Below are positions 33,233-41,394 of a stretch of DNA of 64,000 nt, in pieces. The stretch is taken from positions 62,001-126,000 of the forward strand of contig JAHHGT010000003.1 in NCBI GenBank assembly GCA_019359745.1. Direction: 5' to 3'. Made by a program: the position numbers and the translations under genes. How positions within the stretch are numbered: the stretch's first letter is position 1; every line of letters starts with the position of its first letter. Under the pieces are notes generated by a model, which had not been told where the DNA came from, did not search any database, and worked only from the letters and a program-made list of their open reading frames with translations. The stretch is from Aphanothece saxicola GSE-SYN-MK-01-06B (GTDB taxonomy: Bacteria; Cyanobacteriota; Cyanobacteriia; PCC-6307; Cyanobiaceae).

Positions 33233-33958
33233 ATGACTGCCGTGAACCTTTCCCTGCTCCCCCGCGCAGGCCTGGCGGCCCTGACGCTGCTGGCAACCAG
33301 CCTGGCCATCACCTCCCCCGCCCCGGGCCGCGCCTCCGCCCTGTTCGCCGCCGCCGAGGTGGACCAGCAGAACTTCCTGATGGTGGCTGCCCCCATCGGC
33401 AGCAAGGGCGAAAAGGCCCAGCTCAACATCTACGAACAGCTCAAGCCCGTGCGGCCCTGCTTCGAGGTGGGTGAGGGCACGCCGGCCCTGGTGAACCCCC
33501 TGCTGGCCACCTTTGATTTCACCGGCATCTGCAACCGCTACATCGATGCCAACGGCTACTCGGTGCGGGTGGGCGGCCAGGATCTGGCCACCTCCTACCG
33601 GCTGATGGTGACCCGCAGTGGCGGCGACATGCTGCTGCTGGCCTTCCCCACCAAGGCCGGAGCCGGCCCGGAGATGGTGGTGGCCCGCACCCGGGGCAGC
33701 GCCCCCGGCTTCCTGAAGCTGCAGCTGGAGCCCGGTTGGCGGCTGATGCGTCGCCAGTTCGGCGGCCGCAACCTCGGCCACCTCTACGTCTACGCCGACA
33801 GCTGGCCGGGGACGGCGGCGACCGCCGCCCAGCCCCAGCCCGCTGCTGTTGAGCCCGCCCAGCCCCCCACCGCAGCGGTGCCCGTCAAGGAGGCGGCTCC
33901 GGCGGCGGGCCAGCGGCCCCTGGCCCCCCCGGCCGTGCCCCCCGCCACCAAGCTCTGA
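33233..33958 (+). CDS. secreted DUF3747 domain protein
   Basis: The product is 241 residues from the ATG at 33233, whose product begins with a signal peptide (LAALTLLATSLAITSPAPG), cut near ASA. An in-frame ATG at 33185 would bury it. The mature part starts LFAAAEVDQQNFLMVAAPIG and continues LNIYEQLKPVRPCFEVGEG and FTGICNRYIDANGYSVRVGG, the DUF3747 pattern found in cyanobacteria. The C-terminus is a Pro/Ala-rich tail of about 55 residues. The role is unknown, probably periplasmic or outer-envelope. Confidence 0.85.
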   Translation: MTAVNLSLLPRAGLAALTLLATSLAITSPAPGRASALFAAAEVDQQNFLMVAAPIGSKGEKAQLNIYEQLKPVRPCFEVGEGTPALVNPLLATFDFTGICNRYIDANGYSVRVGGQDLATSYRLMVTRSGGDMLLLAFPTKAGAGPEMVVARTRGSAPGFLKLQLEPGWRLMRRQFGGRNLGHLYVYADSWPGTAATAAQPQPAAVEPAQPPTAAVPVKEAAPAAGQRPLAPPAVPPATKL

Positions 33959-34018
33959 AGCGAGGGGCGAAGGCCTACTTGCTAGGGTGCAACGCTGCGC
34001 ACGTCTCAGCAGTACTTC

Positions 34019-34189
34019 ATGACCCAGGTCACCGTCGGCGAAAACGAAGGCATCGAATCGGCCCTGCGCCGCTTCAAGCGCCAGGTGTCCAAGGCGGGCA
34101 TCTTTGCCGATCTGAAGCGGCTGCGCCACCACGAAACCCCCACCGAGAAGTACAAGCGCAAGGCCCAGCAGCGCCGTCGTCGCCGCTGA
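34019..34189 (+). CDS. rpsU: 30S ribosomal protein S21
   Basis: The product is 56 residues from the ATG at 34019. It starts [20 protein letters not shown] and ends in QQRRRRR, the S21 pattern with a basic C-terminus. It binds the 30S subunit near the anti-Shine-Dalgarno region. It stands alone, 60 bases after the DUF3747 gene. Confidence 0.93.
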   Translation: MTQVTVGENEGIESALRRFKRQVSKAGIFADLKRLRHHETPTEKYKRKAQQRRRRR

Positions 34190-34282
34190 GCCTCCCCTTC
34201 GGCGTCTCAGCTTCAGGTGCTTGTACCTGTTGCCTTGCCCTTCGCCCGTGATCAGGCTGAAGGGGCCATCGCCCCAGGGTCC

Positions 34283-34471
34283 ATGGTCCATCCGGTTGCC
34301 TCAACGGCAGGCCAGCCAAGGTCTGCCTCCCTTCTGCAGCGGCTCAGCCATTGGTTGGCCGAGACCATCAACCACGCCTGGGGCAACCCGGGAGAGGAAG
34401 CCCAGCACCGTCCGCCGGCGATCGGTGTGCAGCCTTTCAGCGGCGACACCACCCGGCGCCGCCGCCGCTGA
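34283..34471 (+). CDS. small hypothetical protein with basic C-terminus
   Basis: The product is 62 residues from the ATG at 34283. Features are a helix SLLQRLSHWLAETINHAWG, a short linker and PPAIGVQPFSGDTTRRRRR. The pattern PPxIGVQPxxGD near the C-terminus is one I recall from small picocyanobacterial proteins of unknown role. A GTG at 34217 could extend it by 22 residues. It lies between rpsU and the convergent comM-like gene. Confidence 0.5.
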   Translation: MVHPVASTAGQPRSASLLQRLSHWLAETINHAWGNPGEEAQHRPPAIGVQPFSGDTTRRRRR

Positions 34472-34484
34472 TCCGGGGGTTGGC

Positions 34485-36026
34485 TCAGGCCACCTGGTCG
34501 AAGGAGCGGTAGCCAAGGGCTTCGGCGATCGCCGCCCCCGACACCCGATCGGCACTGGCCAGATCGGCGATCGTGCGGGCCACCCGCAGCACCCGCTCCG
34601 CCCCCCTGGCGGACAGTCGCCGCTGGCTGATGGCCCGCTCCCACAGGGCCAGGGCATCCGGCTCGGGATTCACGATCGCCGCCAGGGCCGGACCCTCCAG
34701 CTGGCCGTTGGCCGCCCCCGCCGGATTGCGCTGGCCCATGCGCTGCCGGGCCGCCGCCACCCGCTGTGCCACCACCGTGCTGGCTTCTCCGGCAGGGGGC
34801 TGCTGTGCGCCCCCCCGATAGGCCCCGCCCAGGTCGTGGGCCTCGGGGCGCCGCATCACCACCTGCAGGTCGATCCGGTCGAGCAGCGGCCCTGAGAGCC
34901 GTCCCCAGTGGCGTCGTCGCTGGGCTTCGCCGCAGCGGCAGCTCTGGCTGGGGTCGCCGTACCAGCCGCAGGGGCACGGATTGGTGGCGGCCACCAGCAG
35001 CACCCGGCAGGGGAAGCGGCAGCGGTGCTGGGCCCGGCTGATCCACAGCTCCCCCTCCTCGAGGGGCTGGCGCAGCTGGTCGAGCACCTCGCGGCGGAAC
35101 TCCGCCAGTTCATCGAGAAACAGCACGCCGTGGTGGGCCAGGCTCAGTTCCCCGGGCCGGGGCAGGGCGCCACCACCGACCAGGGCGGCGGCGGAGCAGC
35201 CGTGGTGGGGGCTGCGGAAGGGGCGCTGCCGCCGCAGGCCGGCCCCCTCCGCCAGCAGCCCGGCCAGGGAATGGAGCTGGGTGACCTCCAGGGCCTCCTG
35301 CTGCCCCAGGGGCGGCAGCAGTGGCGGCAGTCGCCGGGCCAGCATCGTCTTGCCGCTGCCGGGGGCCCCCACCAGCAGCAGGTGGTGGCCGCCGGCAGCG
35401 GCGATCTCCAGGGCCCGCCGGCCATGGGCCTGGCCGCGCACCTCGGCCAGGTCGGGTCCGGCGGCTGCCGGCGCAGGCAAGGCCGCCGCGGCGGCTGGCG
35501 CCGCCCGGGGTCGCCCCGGATCCCGCAGCAGGGCCACCACCTCCCCCAGATGGTCGGCCCCCCAGACGGGCAGCCCCTCCACCAGGGCGGCCTCGCTGGC
35601 ATTGGCCGCCGGCACCACCAGGGCCCGGGCGCCGTGCCGGCGGGCCGCCAGGGCCAGGGCCAGCACCCCCCGGATCGGCCGCAGCCGACCGTCGAGACCC
35701 AGCTCGCCCGCGCTCCAGATCCCCTCCACCTCGGCGGCGGCCAGCTGCTGGCTGGCCACCAGCAGCCCCAGGGCGATGGGCAGGTCGAAGCCGGGGCCCG
35801 CCTTGGGCAGGTCGGCGGGGGCCAGGTTGACCACCACCCGGGTGAGGGGCACCCGCAGGCCGCCATTGCGCAGGGCCCCCCGCACCCGCTCCCGCGATTC
35901 CTGGGCCGCCGCATCCGCCAGACCCACCACCCGCAGCCCCGGCAGCCCTGGCGCCATGTCCACCTCCACCGTCACCGGCAGGGCCTCCAGGCCCCGCAGG
36001 GCCCCACTGCTGCACCGTGCCAACAT
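34485..36026 (-). CDS. ComM/YifB family AAA+ ATPase (Mg-chelatase-like)
   Basis: The product is 513 residues from the ATG at 36026. The N-terminal Lon-substrate-like domain has EVDMAPGLPGLRVVGLAD and VNLAPADLPKAGPGFDLPIA. The AAA+ core has Walker A GAPGSGKTMLARRL (about 218), FRSPHHGCSAAALVGGG, Walker B GVLFLDELAEF and sensor AATNPCPCGWYGD. The C-terminal domain ends with SARGAERVLRVARTIADL. ComM acts as a branch-migration helicase in natural transformation. The HIT gene is divergent, with a gap of 57 bases. Confidence 0.9.
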   Translation of the reverse strand: MLARCSSGALRGLEALPVTVEVDMAPGLPGLRVVGLADAAAQESRERVRGALRNGGLRVPLTRVVVNLAPADLPKAGPGFDLPIALGLLVASQQLAAAEVEGIWSAGELGLDGRLRPIRGVLALALAARRHGARALVVPAANASEAALVEGLPVWGADHLGEVVALLRDPGRPRAAPAAAAALPAPAAAGPDLAEVRGQAHGRRALEIAAAGGHHLLLVGAPGSGKTMLARRLPPLLPPLGQQEALEVTQLHSLAGLLAEGAGLRRQRPFRSPHHGCSAAALVGGGALPRPGELSLAHHGVLFLDELAEFRREVLDQLRQPLEEGELWISRAQHRCRFPCRVLLVAATNPCPCGWYGDPSQSCRCGEAQRRRHWGRLSGPLLDRIDLQVVMRRPEAHDLGGAYRGGAQQPPAGEASTVVAQRVAAARQRMGQRNPAGAANGQLEGPALAAIVNPEPDALALWERAISQRRLSARGAERVLRVARTIADLASADRVSGAAIAEALGYRSFDQVA

Positions 36027-36083
36027 CACCCGCGGAGCCCACTGCCCGTTCAGTGCCACCTCCCGACCACTCCCCGGCGTCCC

Positions 36084-36428
36084 ATGGCCAGCAGCGACAC
36101 CATCTTCGGCCGCATCCTGCGCGGCGAGATTCCCTGCCAGGAGGTCTATGCCGATGATCTCTGCCTGGCCTTCCGGGATGTGAACCCCCAGGCGCCGGTG
36201 CACGTGCTGGTGATTCCTCGCGAGCCGATCGCCCACCTTGGTGAGGCCACGGACGCGCACCAGGCCCTGCTGGGCCACCTGCTGCTGGTGGCGGCCAAGG
36301 TGGCCCGGCTGGAGGGCCTCGAGAGCTGGCGCACGGTGATCAACAGTGGCGCCGAGGCCGGCCAGACCGTGTTCCATCTGCACGTTCACGTGATCGGCGG
36401 CCGCCCGCTGGCCTGGCCGCCCGGCTGA
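36084..36428 (+). CDS. HIT-family protein (histidine triad)
   Basis: The product is 114 residues. It has SDTIFGRILRGEIPCQEVYA, then FRDVNPQAPVHVLVIPREPI, and the active-site triad VFHLHVHVIGG. HIT proteins of this class are nucleoside phosphoramidase/nucleotide hydrolases. It is followed by the ABC transporter after 70 bases on the same strand. Confidence 0.9.
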   Translation: MASSDTIFGRILRGEIPCQEVYADDLCLAFRDVNPQAPVHVLVIPREPIAHLGEATDAHQALLGHLLLVAAKVARLEGLESWRTVINSGAEAGQTVFHLHVHVIGGRPLAWPPG

Positions 36429-36498
36429 TGGCCGCCTTCACACCGCCGCCACCGCCAGGAGGGGCTGGCAGAGAGAATGGCGCGATCCGCCCACGCCC

Positions 36499-38520
36499 AT
36501 GACCCCCCTGAAGGCCCTTCGCGAGCAGCTGGGCAAGCTGCAGCGCCTGGCCCAGCCCTACTTCCTGCCCCTGGACGAAGGCGGCGGAGGCAGTGGCCAG
36601 TTTCTGCTTCTGGTGGTGGCCCTGCTGGCGGTGGTGCTGGGCTTCACCCTGCTGCTGCTCACCGGCGTGGTGGCCGCGGCCGGGGCCTGGATCCCCGAAC
36701 TGCGCAACCGCTTCCTCCCCGGGGTGCCCGAGCAGGTGGCCGCGGTCTGGAGCGGGCCGATCGGCCTGGTGATCATGGTGCTGTTCGCCGCCGGTCTGGG
36801 CGCCTTCATCAGCCTGCGGGCCAAGCTGCGCCAGGGGCGCTGGCTGCCCTGGCTGCTGCTCGGCATCATCGCCCTGCTGATCCTGGTGATCAACGGCATC
36901 AACGTCGGCATCAGCTTCATCGCCCGGAACATCGAGAACGCCCTGGTGGCGTACAAGGCGGAAGAGTTCTGGAAGATCGTCGCGATCTACGCCTTCTGCC
37001 TGGTGCTGGCCCTGCCGATCCGCGCCATCCAGAGCTACCTGATTCCCAAGCTGGGTCTGCTGTGGCGGGAGTGGCTCAGCGGCCGCATGCTCGGCCGCTA
37101 TCTCACCAACCGGGCCTACTACGTTCTCAATCCCAACGATGAATCCGTTGAGGAGATCGACAACCCCGACCAGCGGATCTCCCAGGACGCGGCCAGCTTC
37201 ACCGCCACCAGCCTGAGTGTGACGGTGGAGATCATCTCCGCCCTGCTCACCTTCTTCAGCTTCATCATCGTTCTCTGGAGCATCAACCAGACCCTGGCCC
37301 TGTGGCTCCTGGGCTATTCGGTGGGCGGTACGGCCCTGATCGTGTTCGCCAGCCGCAAGCTGGTGAATCTGAACTATCAGCAGCTGAAACTGGAGGCCGA
37401 TTTCCGCTACGGACTGGTTCACATCCGTGACAATGCCGAATCGATCGCCTTCTATCGGGGTGAACGCCAGGAGCAGAAGGAGGGCGAACGCCGCCTGGAC
37501 GGCGTGATCGTCAACTACAACCGCCTGATCATCTGGGAGGCGCTGATCAGCGTCATCCAGCGCTCCTACGACTACTTCTCCCGCTTTCTGCCCTGGCTGG
37601 TGATCGCGCCGATCTATTTCGCCAAGGAAGTGGATTTCGGTGTCTTCGGCCAGGCCAGCATCGCCTTCTCCCAGGTGCTGTTCTCGGTCAGCTACATCGT
37701 CAACAACATCGACCGGCTGGCCGCCTTCTCCGCCTCCATCAGCCGCCTGGAAGGTTTCCAGGGCAAGGTGGAGTCGATCAGTGCCGACATGGCCGAGTTC
37801 GTGGCCGCCGAGCAGGCTTCCGCCGGTGGCGCCATGGGCGCCGGGGCCGGCGCCGTGCGCCCAGAGTCGATCCTGGTCAGCAACGTGAACCTGGTGCCGC
37901 CCCGCACCAACCGCCTGCTGGTCCGCGATCTCAGCCTGGAGGTGACCGCCAACCAGCGGCTGCTGGTGGTGGGCCCCTCGGGCTGCGGCAAGACCTCTTT
38001 CCTGCGCCTGGTGAGCGGCCTCTGGCCGCCTGCCGCCGGCAGCGTGCAGCGGCCACCGGTGGGCGAACTGATGTTCATCCCCCAGAAGCCCTACATGCTG
38101 CTGGGCAGCCTGCGGGAGCAGCTCTGCTACCCCCAGCCCACCGACCGCTTCAGCGATGAGCAGCTGCGCCACGTGCTGGAGGAGGTGCGCCTGCCCGAGC
38201 TGGTGCACCGCTACCCCGACCTGGACATCAAGCAGGACTGGCCCCGGCTGCTCTCCCTCGGTGAGCAGCAGCGCCTGGCCTTCGCCCGGCTGCTGCTCAA
38301 CTCGCCCCGGTTCGTGGTGCTCGATGAGGCCACCAGCGCCCTCGACGTGGCCACGGAGAAGGCCCTCTACGAACTGCTGGTGGAGCGGGAGATGGCCTTC
38401 GTGAGCGTGGGTCACCGCCCCACCCTCACCGCGTACCACGACACGGTGCTGGAGCTGGATGGCAACGGCGGCTGGCGCTTGCTTCCGGCGGCCGGCTATA
38501 CCTTTGGCCGCGAGGACTGA
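36499..38520 (+). CDS. SbmA/BacA-like ABC transporter, permease fused to ATPase
   Basis: The product is 673 residues. The N-terminal two-thirds hold about six TM helices (QFLLLVVALLAVVLGFTLLL, LPWLLLGIIALLILVINGIN and others) with the EEIDNPDQRISQDAASFT loop of the ABC-D/SbmA family. The ATPase has Walker A GPSGCGKTSFLRL, signature LSLGEQQRLAFARLL and Walker B RFVVLDEATSALD. Relatives move peptides, cobalamin or fatty acyl groups. The hli gene follows after 4 bases. Confidence 0.9.
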   Translation: MTPLKALREQLGKLQRLAQPYFLPLDEGGGGSGQFLLLVVALLAVVLGFTLLLLTGVVAAAGAWIPELRNRFLPGVPEQVAAVWSGPIGLVIMVLFAAGLGAFISLRAKLRQGRWLPWLLLGIIALLILVINGINVGISFIARNIENALVAYKAEEFWKIVAIYAFCLVLALPIRAIQSYLIPKLGLLWREWLSGRMLGRYLTNRAYYVLNPNDESVEEIDNPDQRISQDAASFTATSLSVTVEIISALLTFFSFIIVLWSINQTLALWLLGYSVGGTALIVFASRKLVNLNYQQLKLEADFRYGLVHIRDNAESIAFYRGERQEQKEGERRLDGVIVNYNRLIIWEALISVIQRSYDYFSRFLPWLVIAPIYFAKEVDFGVFGQASIAFSQVLFSVSYIVNNIDRLAAFSASISRLEGFQGKVESISADMAEFVAAEQASAGGAMGAGAGAVRPESILVSNVNLVPPRTNRLLVRDLSLEVTANQRLLVVGPSGCGKTSFLRLVSGLWPPAAGSVQRPPVGELMFIPQKPYMLLGSLREQLCYPQPTDRFSDEQLRHVLEEVRLPELVHRYPDLDIKQDWPRLLSLGEQQRLAFARLLLNSPRFVVLDEATSALDVATEKALYELLVEREMAFVSVGHRPTLTAYHDTVLELDGNGGWRLLPAAGYTFGRED

Positions 38521-38524
38521 TCCG

Positions 38525-38743
38525 ATGAGCGACCCTTCCGCCACCCCATCAGCCGACGAGCCCCAGGCCACCGCAGTCCCGCCTGCCACCAGCGCCACCA
38601 CCTCGGAGGTGCCGGCCTTCGGCTGGAGCGGCTACGCCGAGCGGGTCAATGGACGCTTCGCCATGCTCGGCTTCGTCGCCGTGCTGCTGGTCGAGGCCCT
38701 CAGCCACGACACCTTCCTGCACTGGGCGGGCCTGGTGCCCTGA
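38525..38743 (+). CDS. hli: high-light-inducible protein (HLIP)
   Basis: The product is 72 residues. The single helix has the chlorophyll-binding motif ERVNGRFAMLGFVAVLLVEA of the LHC/HLIP family, after a disordered, Pro/Thr-rich N-terminus of about 35 residues. HLIPs bind chlorophyll and carotenoid in the thylakoid membrane and protect photosystems under excess light. It is 4 bases after the ABC transporter, so the two are co-transcribed. Its stop abuts the convergent lipoprotein gene. Confidence 0.93.
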   Translation: MSDPSATPSADEPQATAVPPATSATTSEVPAFGWSGYAERVNGRFAMLGFVAVLLVEALSHDTFLHWAGLVP

Positions 38744-39244
38744 TCAGGGCACGGCGATCAGATCCACCTGCCATTGGCCCTGGCGGCTCACCTCCACCGC
38801 CAGCTCGCGGCCGTCGGCCCGCAGGGACACCCGGCGCGGCACGCCGGGGGGCTGCAGCGGCACCGGCTGCAGGGCCATCAGGTTGCGGCGGTAGAGCACC
38901 AGCTCGGTGCGGCCCTCCAGCTGGCGCACCAGGGCCAGCCGCTCACCGCGGCCATCGACGGCCACGCTGAGCGGCTGGGCGTCGGGGCGCTCCAGGCCCG
39001 GCAGGGGCACGGGCTGCTGGCGCTGCAGGTCCACCAGCTGCACCCGGTCGCGGCCGCCCTGGCTGACGATCAGGGCCAGCCAGTCGCCGGAGAGGGAGGG
39101 GGCCCGGGCGGGGCCGGCGGCCTCGAGGCGTTGGTTCAGCCCCACCATCGGCTGGGGCAGGGGCGCCAGGCAACCCGCCAGCAGCAACGGCAGGGCGCCC
39201 GCCACCGCCACCGCCCGAACCAGCCCGCCGGCGCCGAGCGTCAT
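38744..39244 (-). CDS. TolB-like lipoprotein
   Basis: The product is 166 residues. A signal with a lipobox (LPLLLAGC) gives a lipoprotein. The mature part has two or three beta-propeller-type repeats: SLSGDWLALIVSQGGRDRVQ, SVAVDGRGERLALVRQLEGR and SLRADGRELAVEVSRQGQWQ. These are WD40/TolB-like blades, too few for a closed propeller. The previous gene on the same strand has the same plan and overlaps by 4 bases, so the two may assemble together (inference). Confidence 0.7.
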   Translation of the reverse strand: MTLGAGGLVRAVAVAGALPLLLAGCLAPLPQPMVGLNQRLEAAGPARAPSLSGDWLALIVSQGGRDRVQLVDLQRQQPVPLPGLERPDAQPLSVAVDGRGERLALVRQLEGRTELVLYRRNLMALQPVPLQPPGVPRRVSLRADGRELAVEVSRQGQWQVDLIAVP

Positions 39245-39813
39245 GGCGTGGTGGCCGGCGCCCCCCGCACCGGCAGCCCGGCGGGAAGGTCCGGCTCCAG
39301 CAGGCTGGTGAGGTCGTAGAGCTGCACCCGGGAGCGTCCGTCCCCCTCGGTGGCGATGGCGATGCGCCGGCCGTCGGCGGCCAGGCTGAGGCTTTCGGGC
39401 ACCAGCCCGCCCGGCAACGGCAGGCGGTGCAGGCGCCCGGTGGCCCGATCTTCAATCAACACCCGGCGCTCCGGCCCTTGCTGCACCAGCAGGGCCAGAT
39501 AGCGGCCGTTCCAGCTCAGGGAGGGGGAGCGGTGCGGCTGCAGCCGCTGCAGGTGGCGCAGCGGCAACACCGAGCCGGAGGGCTGCTCCTGCAGCAGCAC
39601 CGTGTCGCGGCCATCCCGGCGCACCACGCTGGCCAGCACCCGGCCGTTGCCGCTCAGGGCCGGATCCTGGCGGTCGGCGCCGCCCCAGCCCACCGGACCG
39701 GCACTGCGGCGGCCCCAGCTCCAGCCGCCGCAGCCGGAGAGCAGCAGGGCCAGCACCCCGAGCACCAGAAGGGAGAGGCCTGGGCGGGGTCGCTGAAGGG
39801 GCCGGGTGGTCAG
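39241..39813 (-). CDS. TolB-like lipoprotein, upstream member of a pair
   Basis: About 190 residues if translation starts at the CTG at 39813, which gives a textbook lipoprotein signal (TTRPLQRPRPGLSLLVLGV, then ALLLSGCGG). The first GTG is at 39765 and leaves almost no n-region. Blade-like repeats follow: ALSGNGRVLASVVRRDGRDT, SLSWNGRYLALLVQQGPERR and SLAADGRRIAIATEGDGRSR. With the overlapping next gene it would make five or six blades. It is 4 bases after ycf66 and probably belongs to the psbX-ycf66 transcript. Confidence 0.65.
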   Translation of the reverse strand: MTTRPLQRPRPGLSLLVLGVLALLLSGCGGWSWGRRSAGPVGWGGADRQDPALSGNGRVLASVVRRDGRDTVLLQEQPSGSVLPLRHLQRLQPHRSPSLSWNGRYLALLVQQGPERRVLIEDRATGRLHRLPLPGGLVPESLSLAADGRRIAIATEGDGRSRVQLYDLTSLLEPDLPAGLPVRGAPATTP

Positions 39814-39817
39814 CGGC

Positions 39818-40795
39818 TCAGTCGTCGAAGCGGGAGCTGTTGTCCCGGCTGCCGGCGGGTGGGCCGGCTGGGGGGTCGCTCGCCGGTGGCCGGGCGCTGG
39901 GGGTGGCTGGCCGGGGCCGGCCGCTGGCCATCGGTGAGAAGTCGGCATCACTGACGTCGTCGGGAACCCCACCGCGAATCGGTGTGCCCATGGGTGTTCC
40001 CTGGGGTGCCCCAGGGCCGGGATCACGGGCGGCTGGGCCGGCAGAAGCCGGTGGCATGGAGCCGCGGCGGCCGGAGCGGGGAACGCTGTCGGCGGCGGCC
40101 ACCGGGCGGGAGCCGCGGCGGGGTTCCGGGGCGCTGTCCCGATCCCGCCTGCGGGCGCCGAAATCGGCGGCCTGGGAGCGACCGGAGCCACCGGCGGAAT
40201 AGCGGCCAACGCTCCGCTCCGGGCGGTCGTCGATGGGATCGCGCTCCGGCCGGCTGGAGGATCGCTCGGCGCGGGGGTTGTCCCAGGAATCGGCCTCCTC
40301 CCGGCGGCTGGCGGCACGCTCGGGGATGGCGGCCCGACTGGGCCGGCGCGGCCGGTAGAAGTCGTCCTCGGGTTCCTCTCTGGAGGGGATGCGGCGCCGC
40401 AGGGGCTCCGGTTCATCGAAGCGGTCCGGCTCGTCGTCGAAGCTGCGGCCACCGCCCAGGCCACCGCGGGGCCGGAACGGGGCGGCGGGTTCCTCGTCGT
40501 CGAAGTAGGAGGAACGGCGGGCCTGCTCCGTGGTCACCCCACGCAGGCGGACGCTCTCATAGGCGAAGAAAACCGTGGTGCCAGCGAGCAGGAACTGGCC
40601 GAACTGCAGGATCGGGTCGAGGCGCCAGCCCTGAAAGAAGAGAATGCCGCCACAGAGGAGTCCGATGGCGGCGAAGAAGACGTCGTAGTCCCGGGCCAGG
40701 GCCGGCTTGAAGCTCCTCATGAAGTAGAGGAAAGCTCCGCCGACCGCCAGGACGATGCCGACGATGCTGGCCCAGTTGAGGCTGGCGTTGACCAC
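39818..40795 (-). CDS. ycf66: Ycf66 family protein
   Basis: The product is 325 residues. The first 90 are the Ycf66 membrane domain with three hydrophobic helices (WASIVGIVLAVGGAFLYFMR, FFAAIGLLCGGILFF and LQFGQFLLAGTTVFFAYESV). The rest is a long disordered tail rich in Arg, Asp, Ser and Pro, much longer than the domain. Ycf66 is found in cyanobacteria and some plastids and is not assigned a function. It follows psbX by 61 bases on the same strand. Confidence 0.9.
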   Translation of the reverse strand: MVNASLNWASIVGIVLAVGGAFLYFMRSFKPALARDYDVFFAAIGLLCGGILFFQGWRLDPILQFGQFLLAGTTVFFAYESVRLRGVTTEQARRSSYFDDEEPAAPFRPRGGLGGGRSFDDEPDRFDEPEPLRRRIPSREEPEDDFYRPRRPSRAAIPERAASRREEADSWDNPRAERSSSRPERDPIDDRPERSVGRYSAGGSGRSQAADFGARRRDRDSAPEPRRGSRPVAAADSVPRSGRRGSMPPASAGPAARDPGPGAPQGTPMGTPIRGGVPDDVSDADFSPMASGRPRPATPSARPPASDPPAGPPAGSRDNSSRFDD

Positions 40796-40856
40796 GGCGG
40801 TTCACCCGGGCGATGGCCAACACTCTAAGGACCGTACCCGCAAGGTCAGCGGCAGC

Positions 40857-40979
40857 TCAGAGCCGCCGGTCGAGCTGGTCGTTCTGGCTGATCAGCACCA
40901 GGGCGATGGCGATGGGGATCACCACGATGACCGCGCCCCAGCCGAGGCTGCTGAGGAAGTTGGCGAGGGAAGGGGTCAT
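40857..40979 (-). CDS. psbX: photosystem II protein PsbX
   Basis: The product is 40 residues (too short for many gene finders), from the ATG at 40979. It starts [20 protein letters not shown] and continues with the single TM helix of PsbX, ending [11 protein letters not shown]. PsbX is a small subunit at the edge of photosystem II, near cytochrome b559. It is the first gene of the psbX-ycf66 unit. Confidence 0.92.
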   Translation of the reverse strand: MTPSLANFLSSLGWGAVIVVIPIAIALVLISQNDQLDRRL

Positions 40980-41064
40980 GGCAGGCGTTCGCTCTGGACA
41001 GCTCGGGGGATCCTAGGCAGTGGGGGCGAGTTCCTACGATCGACAGTCAGACGCTTAGAGCTTT

Positions 41065-41394
41065 GTGACGGCCCTGGCCCTTCCCGCACTGGCGCCCCTG
41101 CCCCTGCTGCACCTGGCCCTGGGGCTGGCCCTGGCGGGCTGGACCCTGTTGTTCCTGTTCCGGATCGTCCTCACCTGGTATCCGGGTGTGGACCTCACCA
41201 AGGGGGTGATGCGTCTGGTGGGGGCGCCCACCGAACCCCTGCTGGCCCTCACCCGTCGCCTGATCCAGCCCATCGGCGGGGTGGATGTGACGCCGGTGGT
41301 CTGGGTGGGGCTGATCAGCCTGCTGCGCGAACTGCTGGTGGGTCAGCAGGGTCTGCTCACCCTGGCCCTGCTGCGCAGCCAGCTCAGCGGTTGA
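41065..41394 (+). CDS. YggT family membrane protein
   Basis: The product is 109 residues from a GTG at 41065. It has two hydrophobic segments with the YggT pattern: [18 protein letters not shown] and [20 protein letters not shown]. YggT proteins have been linked to thylakoid or nucleoid organisation in phototrophs, but the mechanism is unclear. Its 3' end overlaps the end of accC by 11 bases. Confidence 0.9.
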   Translation: MTALALPALAPLPLLHLALGLALAGWTLLFLFRIVLTWYPGVDLTKGVMRLVGAPTEPLLALTRRLIQPIGGVDVTPVVWVGLISLLRELLVGQQGLLTLALLRSQLSG

